Shown one piece after another: positions 20,536 to 33,300 of a stretch of 64,000 nt of DNA. The translations under genes and the position numbers were made by a program. The stretch is from Platerodrilus igneus (lineage: Eukaryota > Arthropoda > Insecta > Coleoptera > Lycidae): contig JARFIW010000999.1 of NCBI GenBank assembly GCA_036346225.1, positions 8,055,501 to 8,119,500 on the forward strand, given 5' to 3'. The stretch's first letter is position 1, and every line of letters starts with the position of its first letter. The notes beneath the pieces were generated by a model. It did not search any database. It saw only the letters and a program-made list of their open reading frames with translations, and was not told the origin of the DNA.

Positions 20536-23009
20536 ACGCGAGTTAAGATTCGTGGCTTCGAACGGTCCTTTTTAAAAAGACTTCTTTGATTCTTAACACA
20601 TTTATTTTAAGTTTGTACAAAAGTTAAATATTGAATTTAGATAATCTTGAATTATTACTCTAAGTCCCAAATTATTAATTAATTGTACAAGTGAGATACC
20701 GACGGACTGCAATGTGAAAGCTTGTAACGAATTTTTTGAAGCACTAAAACACCAGCCCTACGTTGTGTGCCAGTGAAACTAATTTTTCTTATATATAGCT
20801 GGTTACAAGGCTAGCCTCACGCATGGGCAATTGTAACGAAGTCTTCCGGCATAACTAGGGGTCTATTCCTTGGGTAGAGCTATGAGAAATGGGGGGGGGG
20901 GTAAGTCGAAATCTGATTGTAAGTCAAACTTAATCCAAAACAAATAAGCGCCACCAAGTCCTGATTTATTTATGATAATTGCGTGGTATATTTCTAGGGG
21001 CGGACGTGGAAACCCAAAGAAAAAAATCGCCTTCGAAGACAAAAACCCGCCTTAACAAAATAAGACGCTGCTCCTGTAAGAAATTGTAATAATTAGATTA
21101 ATAGAAAGGTGGAACACTATTTGTGTCCCGCAAACATACCTAAAGAAATATTAAAAAGATATTTTCTATATAAAATTGGCATCAAAATTCTACTCTTAAG
21201 GATATTAGTTTCCTGTTGTTAGGTTTGACCATATTTGATCAAAATAAAAAACTTTAATCTTGAACCAATAATTTACTCAAAAGATTCTCTTTTAAAACAA
21301 AATGCAATGCAACAAAATTTCATAAATAATTAAATGAGTTCATGAATTCTAAATTAAGGTTTATCAAAATTGTTGATAATCAAACATTTTACAGCTTAGT
21401 GTAAACTTGTTACACTAAAAAGGTCCGACCCGTGCAGATCTGTTCGGGGGGATTACATTTTAAAAACGTTGCTACTCAAGTTTTTCCTTTTCTAAATTAC
21501 TTGTGTTAGTTTTAATTTCTATTAAAAAAACAGATCACAAAAATATTCTTGTTTACTCAACTTGGGCAAACGCTGTTCGAAGCATTTGTTTCCTAGAACA
21601 CATCTGTCAGCAGTATACTGCAAACAAACAAGTGACGTCAGTAACACCTGTTGCTGTTACTAACGGTACATAATGAACCACGTGTGTGGTTTCTAAAACC
21701 ATCAAAATAGTGAATTATAATTTTAACACTGGAAAATTCCAGCTCAACAAATAATTGAAATTTTTATAATATTCGTGCTTTTACACAATCAAACAAATTA
21801 AAGTGTTTCGAATGTATAAACCATCAAAATAAGATTCTTAAAACTAACTACGAACCAAAACTGCTTTTTGTGGCCTTGAAGAGGTACTTGTAATATCAAG
21901 CGGAATTTACTGTATGTTGTGTGGACCCAGCTCATCCTCAACAGCTCCTAGCACATGGAATTGCTCCAGGTGTCGAATTAAATGCAGTCACAATACATCC
22001 GTCAGCTGCTGCAATATGTTGAATCACGCTGCCTTACCAAATAACATCTTTACGTTGTGTAATAAAATGGTCTTCTATAAATTAGTCAAAATTTTCATCT
22101 TCTAAGTTGCTTTTTTACAGGTTGTAATACAAAGTGGTTTTAACATCAGTGACTGGATTTCCTGTTTTCAAAGTTGCATTTTTAGTGTTGTTTTTGCGCT
22201 AAATAAAATATCTCAATTAAACAATTTAATAACGTTCATAGGATACCAACCACTATTTAAAGATGTGTCTCGACTGCTCAAAATTTATACGCAAATTGGC
22301 GGCCTGCGTTTTTTCGTACATCTTGACTCTACTATCTCGCATGGCCGACTGGTTATCAATCTCACTTGGACGAACGGAGTGTCCCAGGAGGGGGCTGTCA
22401 ACCAAAACGCGCTTGCAAATTGCTATCGAAGACACAGATATTTGACTATACATAGAATGCTACATAAAGATGTCGCTTTAGCGTAATACCAAAGTTGTTA
22501 AATGTATTTTACTTATCATTTTAATAAAAGTGTTTTATAATTCTTGCACTTTTATGAACGGATTTAATAACCAAAAAATAAAATTGTTACAAGCTGAACG
22601 TTGATGAACTGACCGTGAGTGGAGCTCCCGGTCCTTATATAATTTCTTCCCCCTCACAATTCTGTGGGAACTTGCAGACGTAATGTCTGCTTACATTCGA
22701 TCCTATTCATAATACTTAGTTTCTATCTTAAAAGCTATTCATAATTACAATGTTGCAGGCTTATTCTGCGTAATCTTGGTACGTGACTTCTGACGACCGT
22801 CTGTGACCTGACATCTGCAGTGTCACTTATCTTTGTGCTACTTTGTAGCGTTTCCACTCGTGGGAACTGAAATAATTGAATATAAATTGTAATAAATTAT
22901 TGCAATTTGTCTTTTATGACATTGTTGCACTTTCCTAATATTTCCTAATATTTCCTAATAAGTTTATTAGTTTCATAGGTATAGTAAATGGGGATCACAT
23001 AACTCGCGT
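20536..23009 (+). mobile_element. LTR-like repeat, copy 1, interrupted
   Basis: Starts ACGCGAGTTAAG and ends ATAACTCGCGT. Without the nested 1.87-kb insertion it is about 600 bp and matches the copies at 50616-51169 and 60222-60807. Shared blocks are GAGCTCCCGG, CTGTGGGAACTTGCA, GACCTGACATCTGCAGTGTC and TTCCTAATATTTCCTAATA. GAGCTCCCGG followed by CCTTATATAA looks like a core promoter with a TATA box. I see no target duplication. Confidence 0.75.
20723..22591 (+). mobile_element. 1.87-kb solo LTR, nested
   Basis: Begins TGTAACGAATTTT and ends AAAATTGTTACA, so the ends are 6-bp inverted repeats TGTAAC/GTTACA. It is flanked by a 4-bp duplication AGCT (20719-20722 and 22592-22595). Removing it restores the LTR-like repeat. 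Length, 4-bp TSD, ending (AAAATAAAATTG.TACA) and a patch with GCGCCACC resemble the 1.88-kb Gypsy LTR at 24805-26690, so it is probably a solo LTR of a related Gypsy family. It contains a G10 run near 20892. No coding frame is recognised. Confidence 0.78.
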
Positions 23010-23760
23010 GGGGGAGAAGAAAGTGGGGAATTTCCGAAAGACGCTGAGGGACTTGCCTCTAAAACGCCAACAAGAGTGGTTGTGTCTGATCTTATCTTCT
23101 CTTTTTGGGTTATGTAGGTCCCTTTTTTTGCCTTTTTGATTATTGTTCCCTATAAACCAGTTCCTGTCGTTCCCTACAGATAGAAAGAAGACCAACGAAT
23201 TTGGACGCAACCTGGCCTAACAGCAGCCCACGACCCGAGAACCATCATGAAATAATCCTGAAGGACGCCACGGCGGCCATCATGGAATATTTCTGAAGGA
23301 AGCTCTACTTGTTCACGTAAGTGCCCCTTTTTGAGTTGCTTTAAAACTTATTTCCTTTATAATTTGCATATTGTGTGACGCCATCGAAATTTGAGCGTCG
23401 ATTTTCACATTAGATAATATCGTTACCAACTGTCTTTTGTGTCGCATGTGCCGCATCGGCGGGACTATAATACACGATAACAAAAACATATATCTTCTTT
23501 TGATACGCTTTTGTCCATTATACTGTAACATATTAAATTCCTCAAAAGGAAAATAATATGTCTGCTCTACCATACAGGCGGCAGAGCCTCGATAGATTAC
23601 GAGGGGTTCCTGTTTGACGGTCAAGTCCAGGGTAAAAAGGATGTTGAATGGCTTTGAGAAAATTAGGGTCCCTCTAAAAAGATCTTCCAGCCAGCTAAGC
23701 TTCTTCAACTTAGGGCAGAGCTATGAGCTAGGTTCGTAGGATGGTATACGATAAAACAAA
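23010..23760. other. unidentified repeat fragment
   Basis: The first ~280 bp share a block with the solo LTR at 6444-7074 (ATGTAGGTCCCTTT..., TTCCTGTCGTTCCCTACAGA) and end with a donor-like CACGTAAGTG near 23315. The minus-strand frame 23313-23708 includes YNGQKRIKRRYMFLLS, and the segment GQKRIKRRYMFLLS is also encoded at 17535-17580 on the plus strand. The block is thus part of a dispersed family, perhaps an LTR element, but I recognise no domain. Confidence 0.35.
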
Positions 23761-24800
23761 AGAAATTTTATTGGACACCACCGTATCTTAATGAGTGTTT
23801 TATAAGAAATTATTCAAAGATCAGATACGGAAATCTTCGAAATAAAAAAAATTTACGACGAGCAACATAAACAAAAATACTTACTGTGGTCTCTGCAACC
23901 TGGAATAGGAACGACGATCTCGTGCTATCTGAAAATTTAATCACACCTAAACATTTTCTAATTAGGGCTTCATTAGAGCCTAGTCACTTTATCACAAAAA
24001 TAATTATATGTAAATCCACTAGTCAAAATTATACTTTCAAGAAAAACTTTTAACTTCAACACTAATAATACCTTTCTTCAGTACTAAAGTTTCTTAATAA
24101 AAAACAGTTTGCTTCTGTAGAATAATTACTGTTGACTTCAAAGAAAAAAAAATTTGAGACAACTTAATATTTTTTCTATTAATTTTTTTTTTTTAAAAAT
24201 ATTTATATATACATTGTCTATACAACTTATTTATACGGAGACTTTCGAAACAGTTCCGTTTTCACTATTTAATATTAATCTCTATCTCTAAGCATTCTTG
24301 GAATATTGTTTTATTAACTGCATACATTATTTCAGTTCACTTTAAAAAAATATATTACTTTTACTTTATGTTACAGTGACTTCATGCTACTAGAATAGGA
24401 TCTTTTTCAGTTCACAAAAAAAAATTACATATTCAGAAATAATTTCTCTGGTTATGGTTGTACATTTTTAATAGTTATCATTAATAAAATCAAAGGTCAA
24501 AGAAAAGTACTTATTGTCCAGATTGAATTATCACAATAATTCGGCAAACAATTTTTATCATATCACATGTTCAATAAAGCAAACCTTTCAATACAACCTT
24601 GTAACTTCAAACATAATATTATACAAAGATCTTAAAAATGTTAAGGTCAATTATGCCTTATTCAAATACTAAATTTTTTAATTAAATTTTTAAATGAAAC
24701 AAATTAATTGAGCTATGAACTTTAGCAAAATTTCAAGAATTAATTTTAAACAAACTTTTATATAACTTTTTCGAAAATTTATTTGAGCATTTTAATTGAA
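23761..24800. other. no gene seen
   Basis: Very AT-rich sequence with long A and T runs and stops in every frame. It immediately precedes the Gypsy target duplication. Confidence 0.5.
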
Positions 24801-24804
24801 AGTT

Positions 24805-26690
24805 TATAGCCTTTTAAGTTATTTTGGGATTTTGTTTAACGAGAATTTCCTATAATCGAATAGAGCCCACGGCAAGTTCTGATGGAAAATGGCCCAAAGT
24901 TATGGAAATCTCAAAGGCAAAGCCGCTAGTCGAACTATATGCTCTGGGTGGAACATGAGCTGTGGGTCGGGGTTAGATTGTGACCAAAAACATGAAGAAT
25001 AAGGCGCCACCGTATTTTTCTATACAGAGAAGACCTTACTCAAGTCCCTTGTACAAGGCGAATGCGGAAACCTTTACTCTATAACCGCTATACTGTTTAT
25101 TATAGACAACATAATCCGTGAACTTTCTTACCTTATGGTTCGACCTTGATCTTAGTAATTCACTGCTACACCTGTGAACAAATTAAACAAAGAATAGCAC
25201 TGTTTGTGCATTTATACTCAAAAATTTTTTAAATTCAAATGGAATCAACTTTCATTCATCCTAATTAAAAAGAATAGTCTTGTTCAAAAATAAAAATCTA
25301 TTCCTCTAGTATTCAATTATGTGCTTCTTTACAAAATATCTTTCTTTTTTTATATTGTGATTAATTTAATTTATGAAAATCATCTACAAGGGCACTGGAT
25401 AAAATCAGTACCAATCAAATTAAATGTGGTTTTAATAACAAATAGATAAAGCATAAAGTTGCTTTCTAAACTGTTGCTTATTGATGACAAAAATATTAGT
25501 TTTGGTAGATCTATCTTAACCTTACAATGGATAATTCCAAATAAGTATTAATGAAATAGCAAACATAGAAATTTGATTTCTAAGTTCTCATAAATAGAAG
25601 AATTTACTTTTCTTAACACGTATTGACATCTTCCGTAATTTTAGTGAATTAATAAAAGATTTGGATAAGTAATAGTTACAGATTCCTATTGCTTAATATT
25701 GCAAAACATATTCACAGTCTGTCCTTGACCTATATTGTCGTTTAAATAACTTGATTAAACAAATAAATTATCTAATTACAATGTCCATAGTTCAGCTAAC
25801 ATACGAAAACAAATTTTCTACATACTAGAACTCCGTCTGTCTGAAAAATACCATAAAGGAATCTTACGTCAGCATTGAAATACGGAAATCTCCAATTTAG
25901 AACGAATAATTGTACTGCTTACTGAAAATCCACATTACTCGGCGTCCATTTTGAGTAATTAAATTCCGCCAGGACCACACCATGAACAAAGCGTAAAAAC
26001 CAATCTGCATGTTAATTTAAAGTTGTTTTATATGTACATTAAACCACGAAAACCATCAAATGATGCATGATAATTTAACTTGAATACTATATGTAAAATT
26101 TCATGTTATATATATAAATAAAGTTGCATGTAATTTAGATTGAATACTTTATGTAAAATTTCGTATTATACATAAATGAAGTTGCACTGAAAATTTTTAT
26201 TTAATATGGTTACAGAATCAAATTTTACTTACTGTTACCAACGGCCCTTCGACCAAAAAATTTCACGTCATCTACGAGCTGTTCCAACAAAATGGACTAT
26301 CAAAATGCCTCTCGGAGATGACATTCTCCTAACAGAACTTAATCCGCACGTGCTTCCAACACGAAAAACAGCAAAACATCATTGTTTCTAGGAACAATTC
26401 GACCTGCTTTCACCACAGCTGTGTTAGAAGTGTCGTCAAGCGAGTTGCTGCCCGGCAACACAATCACTTCTCAATTTCTTAAATAGATGGAGCTATAAGA
26501 AAGATACTAAATGGAAACTTTTATTTTGTCACCGTGGAAATTAAATTTTAATTGAATGCTAATACTTTATTGGGCAATAGGTAATATTTAATTAGTGGAC
26601 TGAATGATATTATTATGCATTATATCGTTTCTTATTAAATAAAGGAATTAATTATTTGAACATATCTAGATAGAAAATAAAATTGCTACA
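24805..26690 (-). repeat. Gypsy 3' LTR, 1,886 bp
   Basis: On the minus strand it begins TGTAGCAATTTTATTTTC and ends AAAAGGCTATA, giving imperfect inverted ends (TGTAGC/GCTATA). It is long for a Gypsy LTR. It is near-identical to the right-hand LTR once the 1.75-kb insertion there is removed. The small open frame at 26206-26391 on the plus strand is not convincing. Confidence 0.92.
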
Positions 26691-26703
26691 CTGCCTCTTT
26701 CTA
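26691..26703 (-). promoter_or_regulatory. polypurine tract of the Gypsy element
   Basis: On the minus strand, AGAAAGAGGCAG lies directly upstream of the 3' LTR start (TGTAGC), the expected place and composition for a plus-strand primer. Confidence 0.7.
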
Positions 26704-27923
26704 AGAAAAAAAAATTCGAGAAAATATTCTGGAATAAATGCGAAGAATTTTTTTTTTTATAAATTTACTACTTGTATTTACAACTTATTATTAATTTTAT
26801 ATGCCAAAACAAAAATAACTTCTGAATCACTTAAGATACTGCGTACTTGAAAATGAGTGACCAGTAACTACGCGTACTATACGCCACAAGGGGACAAATT
26901 CGGGAAGTCTTAATCGGTAAAGTCTCACTCTTATTTAACACATATTCGGGGTTATTTTATCACTCATTTTACCTCGAAACTTAAGAAACAAAACATAGAA
27001 TACTGCCGTATTCATGACAAACATACTCTTACTTTACTAACCATAATTTACATACTTACAAAAGAAAAAAAAGGACTCCCACTACCATTGGGATCCATAA
27101 CAAACATATCTCCAAAACAACAACCATGTCTTGAAATCAAGGATGTTCAACAATCTACCGCATGTATATGCTAACAAAAATGTAGAAACATCTCTATCCA
27201 TGAAGAGACAAGTAAAACGTCACCACGTCTTACTCCTCAAAAATTTTCACTCACGCATGAATGAACAAAATAGAACATTGCTAACTCACACAATATTCAT
27301 ACAAAAATAGAACATTGCTAACTCACACAATATTCATACAAAAATAGAACATTGCTACCTTACACAATATTCATAACAACATAACTAATTTAGTCACTAA
27401 CAATATTGGCCTCCTACCAATATCTAACTTGGACTCAAGCTACTTGATTCCCAATATAATCTCAAGAACTACCATTAATCTCGGTTGTCCTCTCGACTAC
27501 AAAATTACCTTCAAACACTATAATCATAAATCCAAAAGAAAATAATAACCAAATATATACAACTTTACAACTTTACTAAAATTCATCACCAAAAGTATAA
27601 ATAAACATTCCTTACTAACATTTGACCTATGGAAAACATATGACCTATGGAAAACATTTGTCCTATGGAAACATTTGACCTATGGAAACATGCAACTTAT
27701 ATCATCTCAACTCAAACAAATAATTTGCAACTAACAATATCAGCGCAGACTAATATCAACCTTACTGCACTACAAAAAAATTTTTTTATCCTTTTTACTT
27801 CATATCCAACATCTAAATTTTAGATTACCAAACAGTATTCCAATACAATAAATAAATTCTTACTAAAAAGATAAGACAGAAATAATTCCTACTATCAACC
27901 TTTAAACATATCAACAATACTAA
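26704..27923. other. Gypsy 3' noncoding part with tandem repeats
   Basis: No readable frame between integrase and 3' LTR. It contains three ~36-bp tandem units (27267-27375, TAGAACATTGCTAACTCACA) and four ~18-bp units (27618-27691, CATTTGACCTATGGAAAA). An env-type frame, if ever present, is no longer visible. Confidence 0.6.
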
Positions 27924-28845
27924 TTAATGTTCAGAAACATCACCTTTCTCAATATCATTACTGAACTCTGAATAAGGTTTTAAGTCCTTAACATGCCATC
28001 TGCCTGCCTTTGAACCATTTTCATTATTCAATTCATAAATCAAATTCGAAATCTTCTTTCTAACAATACTCAAAACATATTTTGGCGCAAGCTTAGCAGT
28101 AAACTTATCACTTGCTTTCGAAAGAACTTTATTTGACCTCCAAACCTTGTCACCTACTTCGAAAGAAATGTTACGTCTTCTTAAATTATATGAATTACTA
28201 GACTGCATGTAAGCTAAATGTAACCTTTTTTGTACGTCTATAAAAATATCAAATAGTCCTTGATGATCTAACACATACGAAGGTCTATTACCAGAAATAA
28301 TATCTATATCAACTGAGGGTTCCACATCAAGACCATAAAATCTTCCAGACACAGGAACATGTCTACCAAAAACTAAGAAATTTGGCGAATAACCAGTGGC
28401 ATGATGTTTTGCAGAATTAATTGCATACTGAATTTGGGGTAACTCCATGTCCCAAGTATCATGTTCTTTAATATACGTACGTATAGCTGTTCCGACGGTT
28501 CGATTTATCCTTTCCACAAAATTACATTGGGGAGAGTAAACTGCATTAAACCAAATTTTTTGAACGTTATATTTTTTACATACTGCCTTGAAATTTCTAC
28601 CACTAAATTGTGAGCCATTATCACAAATAATAAATTTGGGAACACCATAAACTAAAAAAACTTTTTCCTCCAATACACGTTCTATTAAATGCGCTCTTGC
28701 ACTCCGTAACGGAAACATTAACGTAAATTTTGAGAACCAATCACCAATAACTAATAACCATTTGTGTCCAACCTTGGACCGTGGAAATGGGCCCATGAGG
28801 TCTATAGCGATAATCTGAAAGGGAACTTCACTTCTTTTCCTTTCC
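27924..28845 (-). pseudogene. Gypsy integrase, long open frame
   Basis: A 290-residue open stretch (27924-28796) with its natural start upstream. The first catalytic Asp lies just before the ATG in IDLMGPFPRS. The second is in KFIICDNGSQF (residue 59 of the open stretch) and the Glu in NFVERINRT (residue 95), giving the D-D-35-E spacing. GYSPNFLVFGRHVP and the C-terminal GDKVWRSNKVLSKAS and KLAPKY-containing region (GPY/F-like) complete the family layout. All three catalytic residues are present. A frameshift or stop near 28845 separates it from the zinc-binding region, so no complete Pol could be made. It would integrate the cDNA in the nucleus. Confidence 0.9.
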
Positions 28846-29333
28846 CATTAAACCAAGGGTCCTCTATTCGATGCCTTCTGTGCACCACACGTTAAACAAT
28901 TTTACAAAATTTCAACACATCAATACGCATTTTGGCCAATAAAATTCTCTTGTATGCGTGCCAATGTTTTAAAAAAACCAAAATGTCCGGCCACTGAAGG
29001 GTCATGATTTATCCGAATAACCTCTTCCTTTTGTGATCTAGGAACTAAATATTTCCATTCCCTTACATTCGATGAGAGTGGTAAATTTGAAGAAAGAAAT
29101 TTAAATACATGATTATCTTCAACCTTCCATTGTGGGTAATCATCAGGTGAAGATAAAATTTTTTCTCGAAGAGACGCATACCAGGGATCCACATTATCTA
29201 ACTTGATCTCAACTAAATTATCCACATGATTTATGACTGGAACTGCACGACTAAGACAATCTGGAACTACATTAAACCTATAAACTTCAAACTTTAAGAA
29301 CACCTTTTCTTTTAAATTCACAGACAATGACAA
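28846..29333 (-). pseudogene. Gypsy RNase H end and integrase zinc finger
   Basis: The frame 28920-29333 begins with the last part of RNase H (FNVVPDCLSR, where the family has ADxLSR) and runs into the H2C2 zinc-binding domain of integrase: YLVPRSQKEEVIRINHDPSVAGHFGFFKTLARI, giving the two His. The Cys pair (NCLTCGAQKASNRGP) is readable further on near 28870 after a stop. Everything upstream of RNase H is missing. Confidence 0.85.
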
Positions 29334-30302
29334 TTTTAAACATAATAAATTTATAATTTAGATTACTTCCAACCTTCCATAGAGGATAACAACAAATCAA
29401 TGTTCTAGTACACTCTTACACTACTCATAATCAAACTGTCATGACAGACAAAAGTACTTCACAACGCATAAACTTGCTAGAGTGACAAACTCCTCTGTGA
29501 GTCTCACCTAGACTAATAAACAAAGAAATTTTTACCTCATCACCAATCTCAAAAATAGTGATGCCAAAATTGCTAGAGCGACAACTTACCTCGAGTCTCG
29601 TTTAGACTAATGTAATGCTGAGCGACCGACTTTTCCTAAGTCTCGTCTAGACTGATATACTGCTATCCGACCAACCACGACGACAAGTTTCGCTTAGACT
29701 TACAACCAATTAACATACTGCGTTGCAATGCGGATATAAATAAATCAAAAATTGCTATCAAAATAAATCATATCAAAACAAAACGTGCCTATGCACAAGA
29801 GCAATCCTGAAAGGGTTTACCGACAGTTAAAACTAGTGTACCAAATTATAAACATCTATTATTTCAACTAAAAAAATTAATCTAACAACTATTGTGACTA
29901 ATACAAATGGAAGATGAACCTAAATACAAATCACTATTATCAACTACATTGTGAATTACTATTCACTGAAATACTACAAGCTGCGACTAAAAGAACAATG
30001 ATATTCCTATCGAACAATTTTACCATGTAAGAAAACTTCTTCTAACTTCTTACACAACTTTATTAACGTTGACATACTATCAATTTCCGCCATCATGAAA
30101 TAGACTAGGTAACTAACTATAATTTAACTCAATTAAACAATCTGCACTAAAACTTCAGTCGAACAACATCAATAGACTAAATTAATCTGAGGGTAAATGA
30201 TTTACGAATCACAAGTGTAAACAAGCAAAGTTAATCGAAGCCTGCACGTTATGTGCTTATACAATTGGCACAGCAATCGAGGCCTATACGTTGGGCGCTA
30301 TT
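29334..30302 (-). other. Gypsy 5' leader, noncoding
   Basis: The region between the 5' LTR and the RNase H remnant, where gag, protease and RT should be. It has no recognisable frame. Four copies of a 15-bp AGTCT-N5-AGACT hairpin lie at 29500, 29594, 29639 and 29686 (last one AGTTT...AGACT), and TTGCTAGAG.GACAA recurs near two of them. Confidence 0.6.
30289..30300 (-). promoter_or_regulatory. primer-binding site, tRNA-Lys type
   Basis: On the minus strand TAGCGCCCAACG begins two bases after the 5' LTR end. It matches the complement of the 3' end of insect tRNA-Lys(CUU) (…CGTTGGGCGCCA) except for one base (TAG for TGG). The tRNA identity is from memory of that tRNA. Confidence 0.7.
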
Positions 30303-33300
30303 TATAACCTTTTAAGTTATTTTGGGATTTTGTTTAACGAGAATTTCCTATAATCGAATAGAGCCCACGGCAAGTTCTGATGGAAAATGGCCCAAAGTTA
30401 TGGAAATCTCAAAGGCAAAGCGGATAGTCGAACTATATGCTCTGGGTGGAACATGAGCTGTGGGTCGGGGTTAGATTGTGACCAAAAACATAAAGAATAA
30501 GGCGCCACCGTATTTTTCTATACAGAGAAGACCTTACTCAAGTCCCTTGTACAAGGCGAATGCGGAAACCTTTACTCTATAACCGCTATACTGTTTATTA
30601 TAGACAATATAATCCGTGAACTTTCTTACCTTATGGCTCGACCTTGATCTTAGTAATTCACTGCTACACCTGTGAACAAATTAAACAAAAAATAGCACTG
30701 TTTGTGCATTTATACTCAAAAAATTTTTAAATTCAAATGGAATCAACTTTCATTCATCCTAATTAAAAAGAATAGTCTTGTTCAAAAATAAAAATCTATT
30801 CCTCTAGTATTCAATTATGTGCTTCTTTACAAAATATTTTTCTTTCTTTATATTGTGATTAATTTAATTTATGAAAATCATCTACAAGGGCACTGGATAA
30901 AATCAGTACCAATCAAATTAAATGTGGTTTTAATAACAAATAGATAAAGCATAAAGTTGCTTTCTAAACTGTTGCTTATTGATGACAAAAATATTAGTTT
31001 TGGTAGATCTACCTTAACCTTACAATGGATAATTCCAAATAAGTATTAATGAAATAGCAAACATAGAAATTTGATTTCTAAGTTCTCATAAATAGAAGAA
31101 TTTACTTTTCTTAACACGTATTGACATCTTCCGTAATTTTAGTGAATTAATAAAAGATTTGGATAAGTAATAGTTACAGATTCCTATTGTTTAATATTGC
31201 AAAACATATTCACAGTCTGTCCTTGACCTATATTGTCGTTTAAATAACTTGATTAAACAAATAAACCAATCTTCTTTTATTAAACCACTCATAGTTTTTA
31301 AAATTATCTTTATTAACGTTTCGATCCATAACCTAGGATCGTTTTCAAAATAATAAAGCTTCAAGTTTGACATTTATGACATAAATTGAAGGTGACTTTG
31401 TTTATTGATGTTTGAAATATTTGGTTTGAGTAACTAAGCAAAATTTTAAAAATTTAAATGAATAATTGCCTTCAATTTGTGTTACGGCCTGGGACCGACT
31501 TTTTATAGAAACGAACGTGAAATCAGCTGATTAATTTTATTGTAAAATTCAATAACTTGGGAATTGGAAAACACTTTTACCATGTTTCTATTTATACAAT
31601 TTAGAGGATGGTTATTAAAAAGTGCAATTGATTTTAAATTGATTTTTATTATATTTATTTTGAAGGAAATCATTATGATTTAGGCTACCTTTTAATTTTA
31701 ACATTGTTCTGAGGTAATCTTATGGTGGGTTTACCTTGTCAGAACCAATTTTAAGGTTGAATGGCGGGGACCCATGGCGGGTTTCCCGGATACCAATACT
31801 GTTTAACGGAGATTGTATATGGTTGTGAGGTAACCTTATTGCGGGTTTCACTTGTCAGATACCAATGCTGTTTTAAGGGTTGTTAAATGTTCATCATCAT
31901 CTTCATTGGATCTTCATCTCAAAACTGGTTGTATTGAATTTTACAATAAAATTAATCAGCTGATTTCACGTTAAGCGTATTGGCTACCTAAAAAGTCGGT
32001 CCCAGGCCGTAACACAAATTGAACAATTATTCATTTAAATTTTAAAATTTTTGCTTAGTGTACTCAAACCAAATATTTCAAACATCAATAAATCAAAGTC
32101 ACCTTCAATTTATGTCATAAATGTCAAACTTGAAGCTTTTATTATTTTGAAAACGATCCTAGGTTATGGATCGAAACGTTAATAAAGATAATTTTAAAAA
32201 CTATGAGTGGTTTAATACCCAAAGAAGATTAAGAAGAATACTATACAAACCACAACAAACATCCAATGAAGATAATGATGAAGCATATTAACAACCCCTG
32301 TAAAACAGCATTGGTATCTGACAAGTGTAAACCCGCAATAAGGTTACCTCACAACCATATACAATCTCCGTTAAACAGTATTGGTATCTGACAAGTGTAA
32401 ACCCGCCATAGGGTCGCCTCAGATCCATATACAACCTTCATAGAACAACATTGGTATCTGACAAGTGTAAACCCACCATAAGATTACCTCAGAACAATGT
32501 TAAAATCTACCAAAGAGGTAGCCTAAATCATAATGATTTCCCCTTCAAAATAAATATAATAAAACGACTACTTAAGCCTTTTAATAATGCAATTGCACAC
32601 TTCTTTAATAACCATCCTCTAAATTGTATAAATAGAAACATGGTAAAAAGTGTTTTCCAATTCCCAAGTTATTGAATTTTTACAATAAAAATTAATCAGC
32701 TGATTTCACGTTAAGCGTATTGGCTACCTAAAAAAGTCGGTCCCAGGCCTAACACAAATTGAAGGCAATTATTCATTTAAATTTTTAAAAATTTTTGCTT
32801 AGTGTACTCAAACCAAATATTTCAAACATCAATAAATCAAAGTCACCTTCAATTTATGTCATAAATGTCAAACTTGAAGCTTTTATTATTTTGAAAACGA
32901 TCCTAGGTTATGGATCGAAACGTTAATAAAGATAATTTTAAAAACTATGAGTGGTTTAATACCCAAAGAAGATTAAGAAGAATACTATACAAACCACAAC
33001 AAACATACAGGGAGTATTTACAAATAAATTATCTAATTACAATGTCCATAGTTCAGCTAACATACGAAAACAAATTTTCTACATACTAGAACTCCGTCTG
33101 TCTGAAAAATACCATAAAGGAATCTTACGTCAGCATTGAAATACGGAAATCTCCAATTTAGAACGAATAATTGTACTGCATACTGAAAATCCACATTACT
33201 CGGCGTCCATTTTGAGTAATTAAATTCCGCCAGGACCACACCATGAACAAAGCGTAAAAATCAATCTGCATGTTAATTTAAAGTTGCTTTATATGTACAT

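Noticed and set aside
23761..24800. Possible second LTR of the Gypsy element or a flanking gene
   Set aside because: No similarity to either LTR and stops in all frames; the TSD at 24801-24804 fixes the Gypsy end.
27267..27375. Three ~36-bp direct repeats that look like CRISPR repeats
   Set aside because: The units are contiguous with no spacers, and the setting is a eukaryotic Gypsy element.
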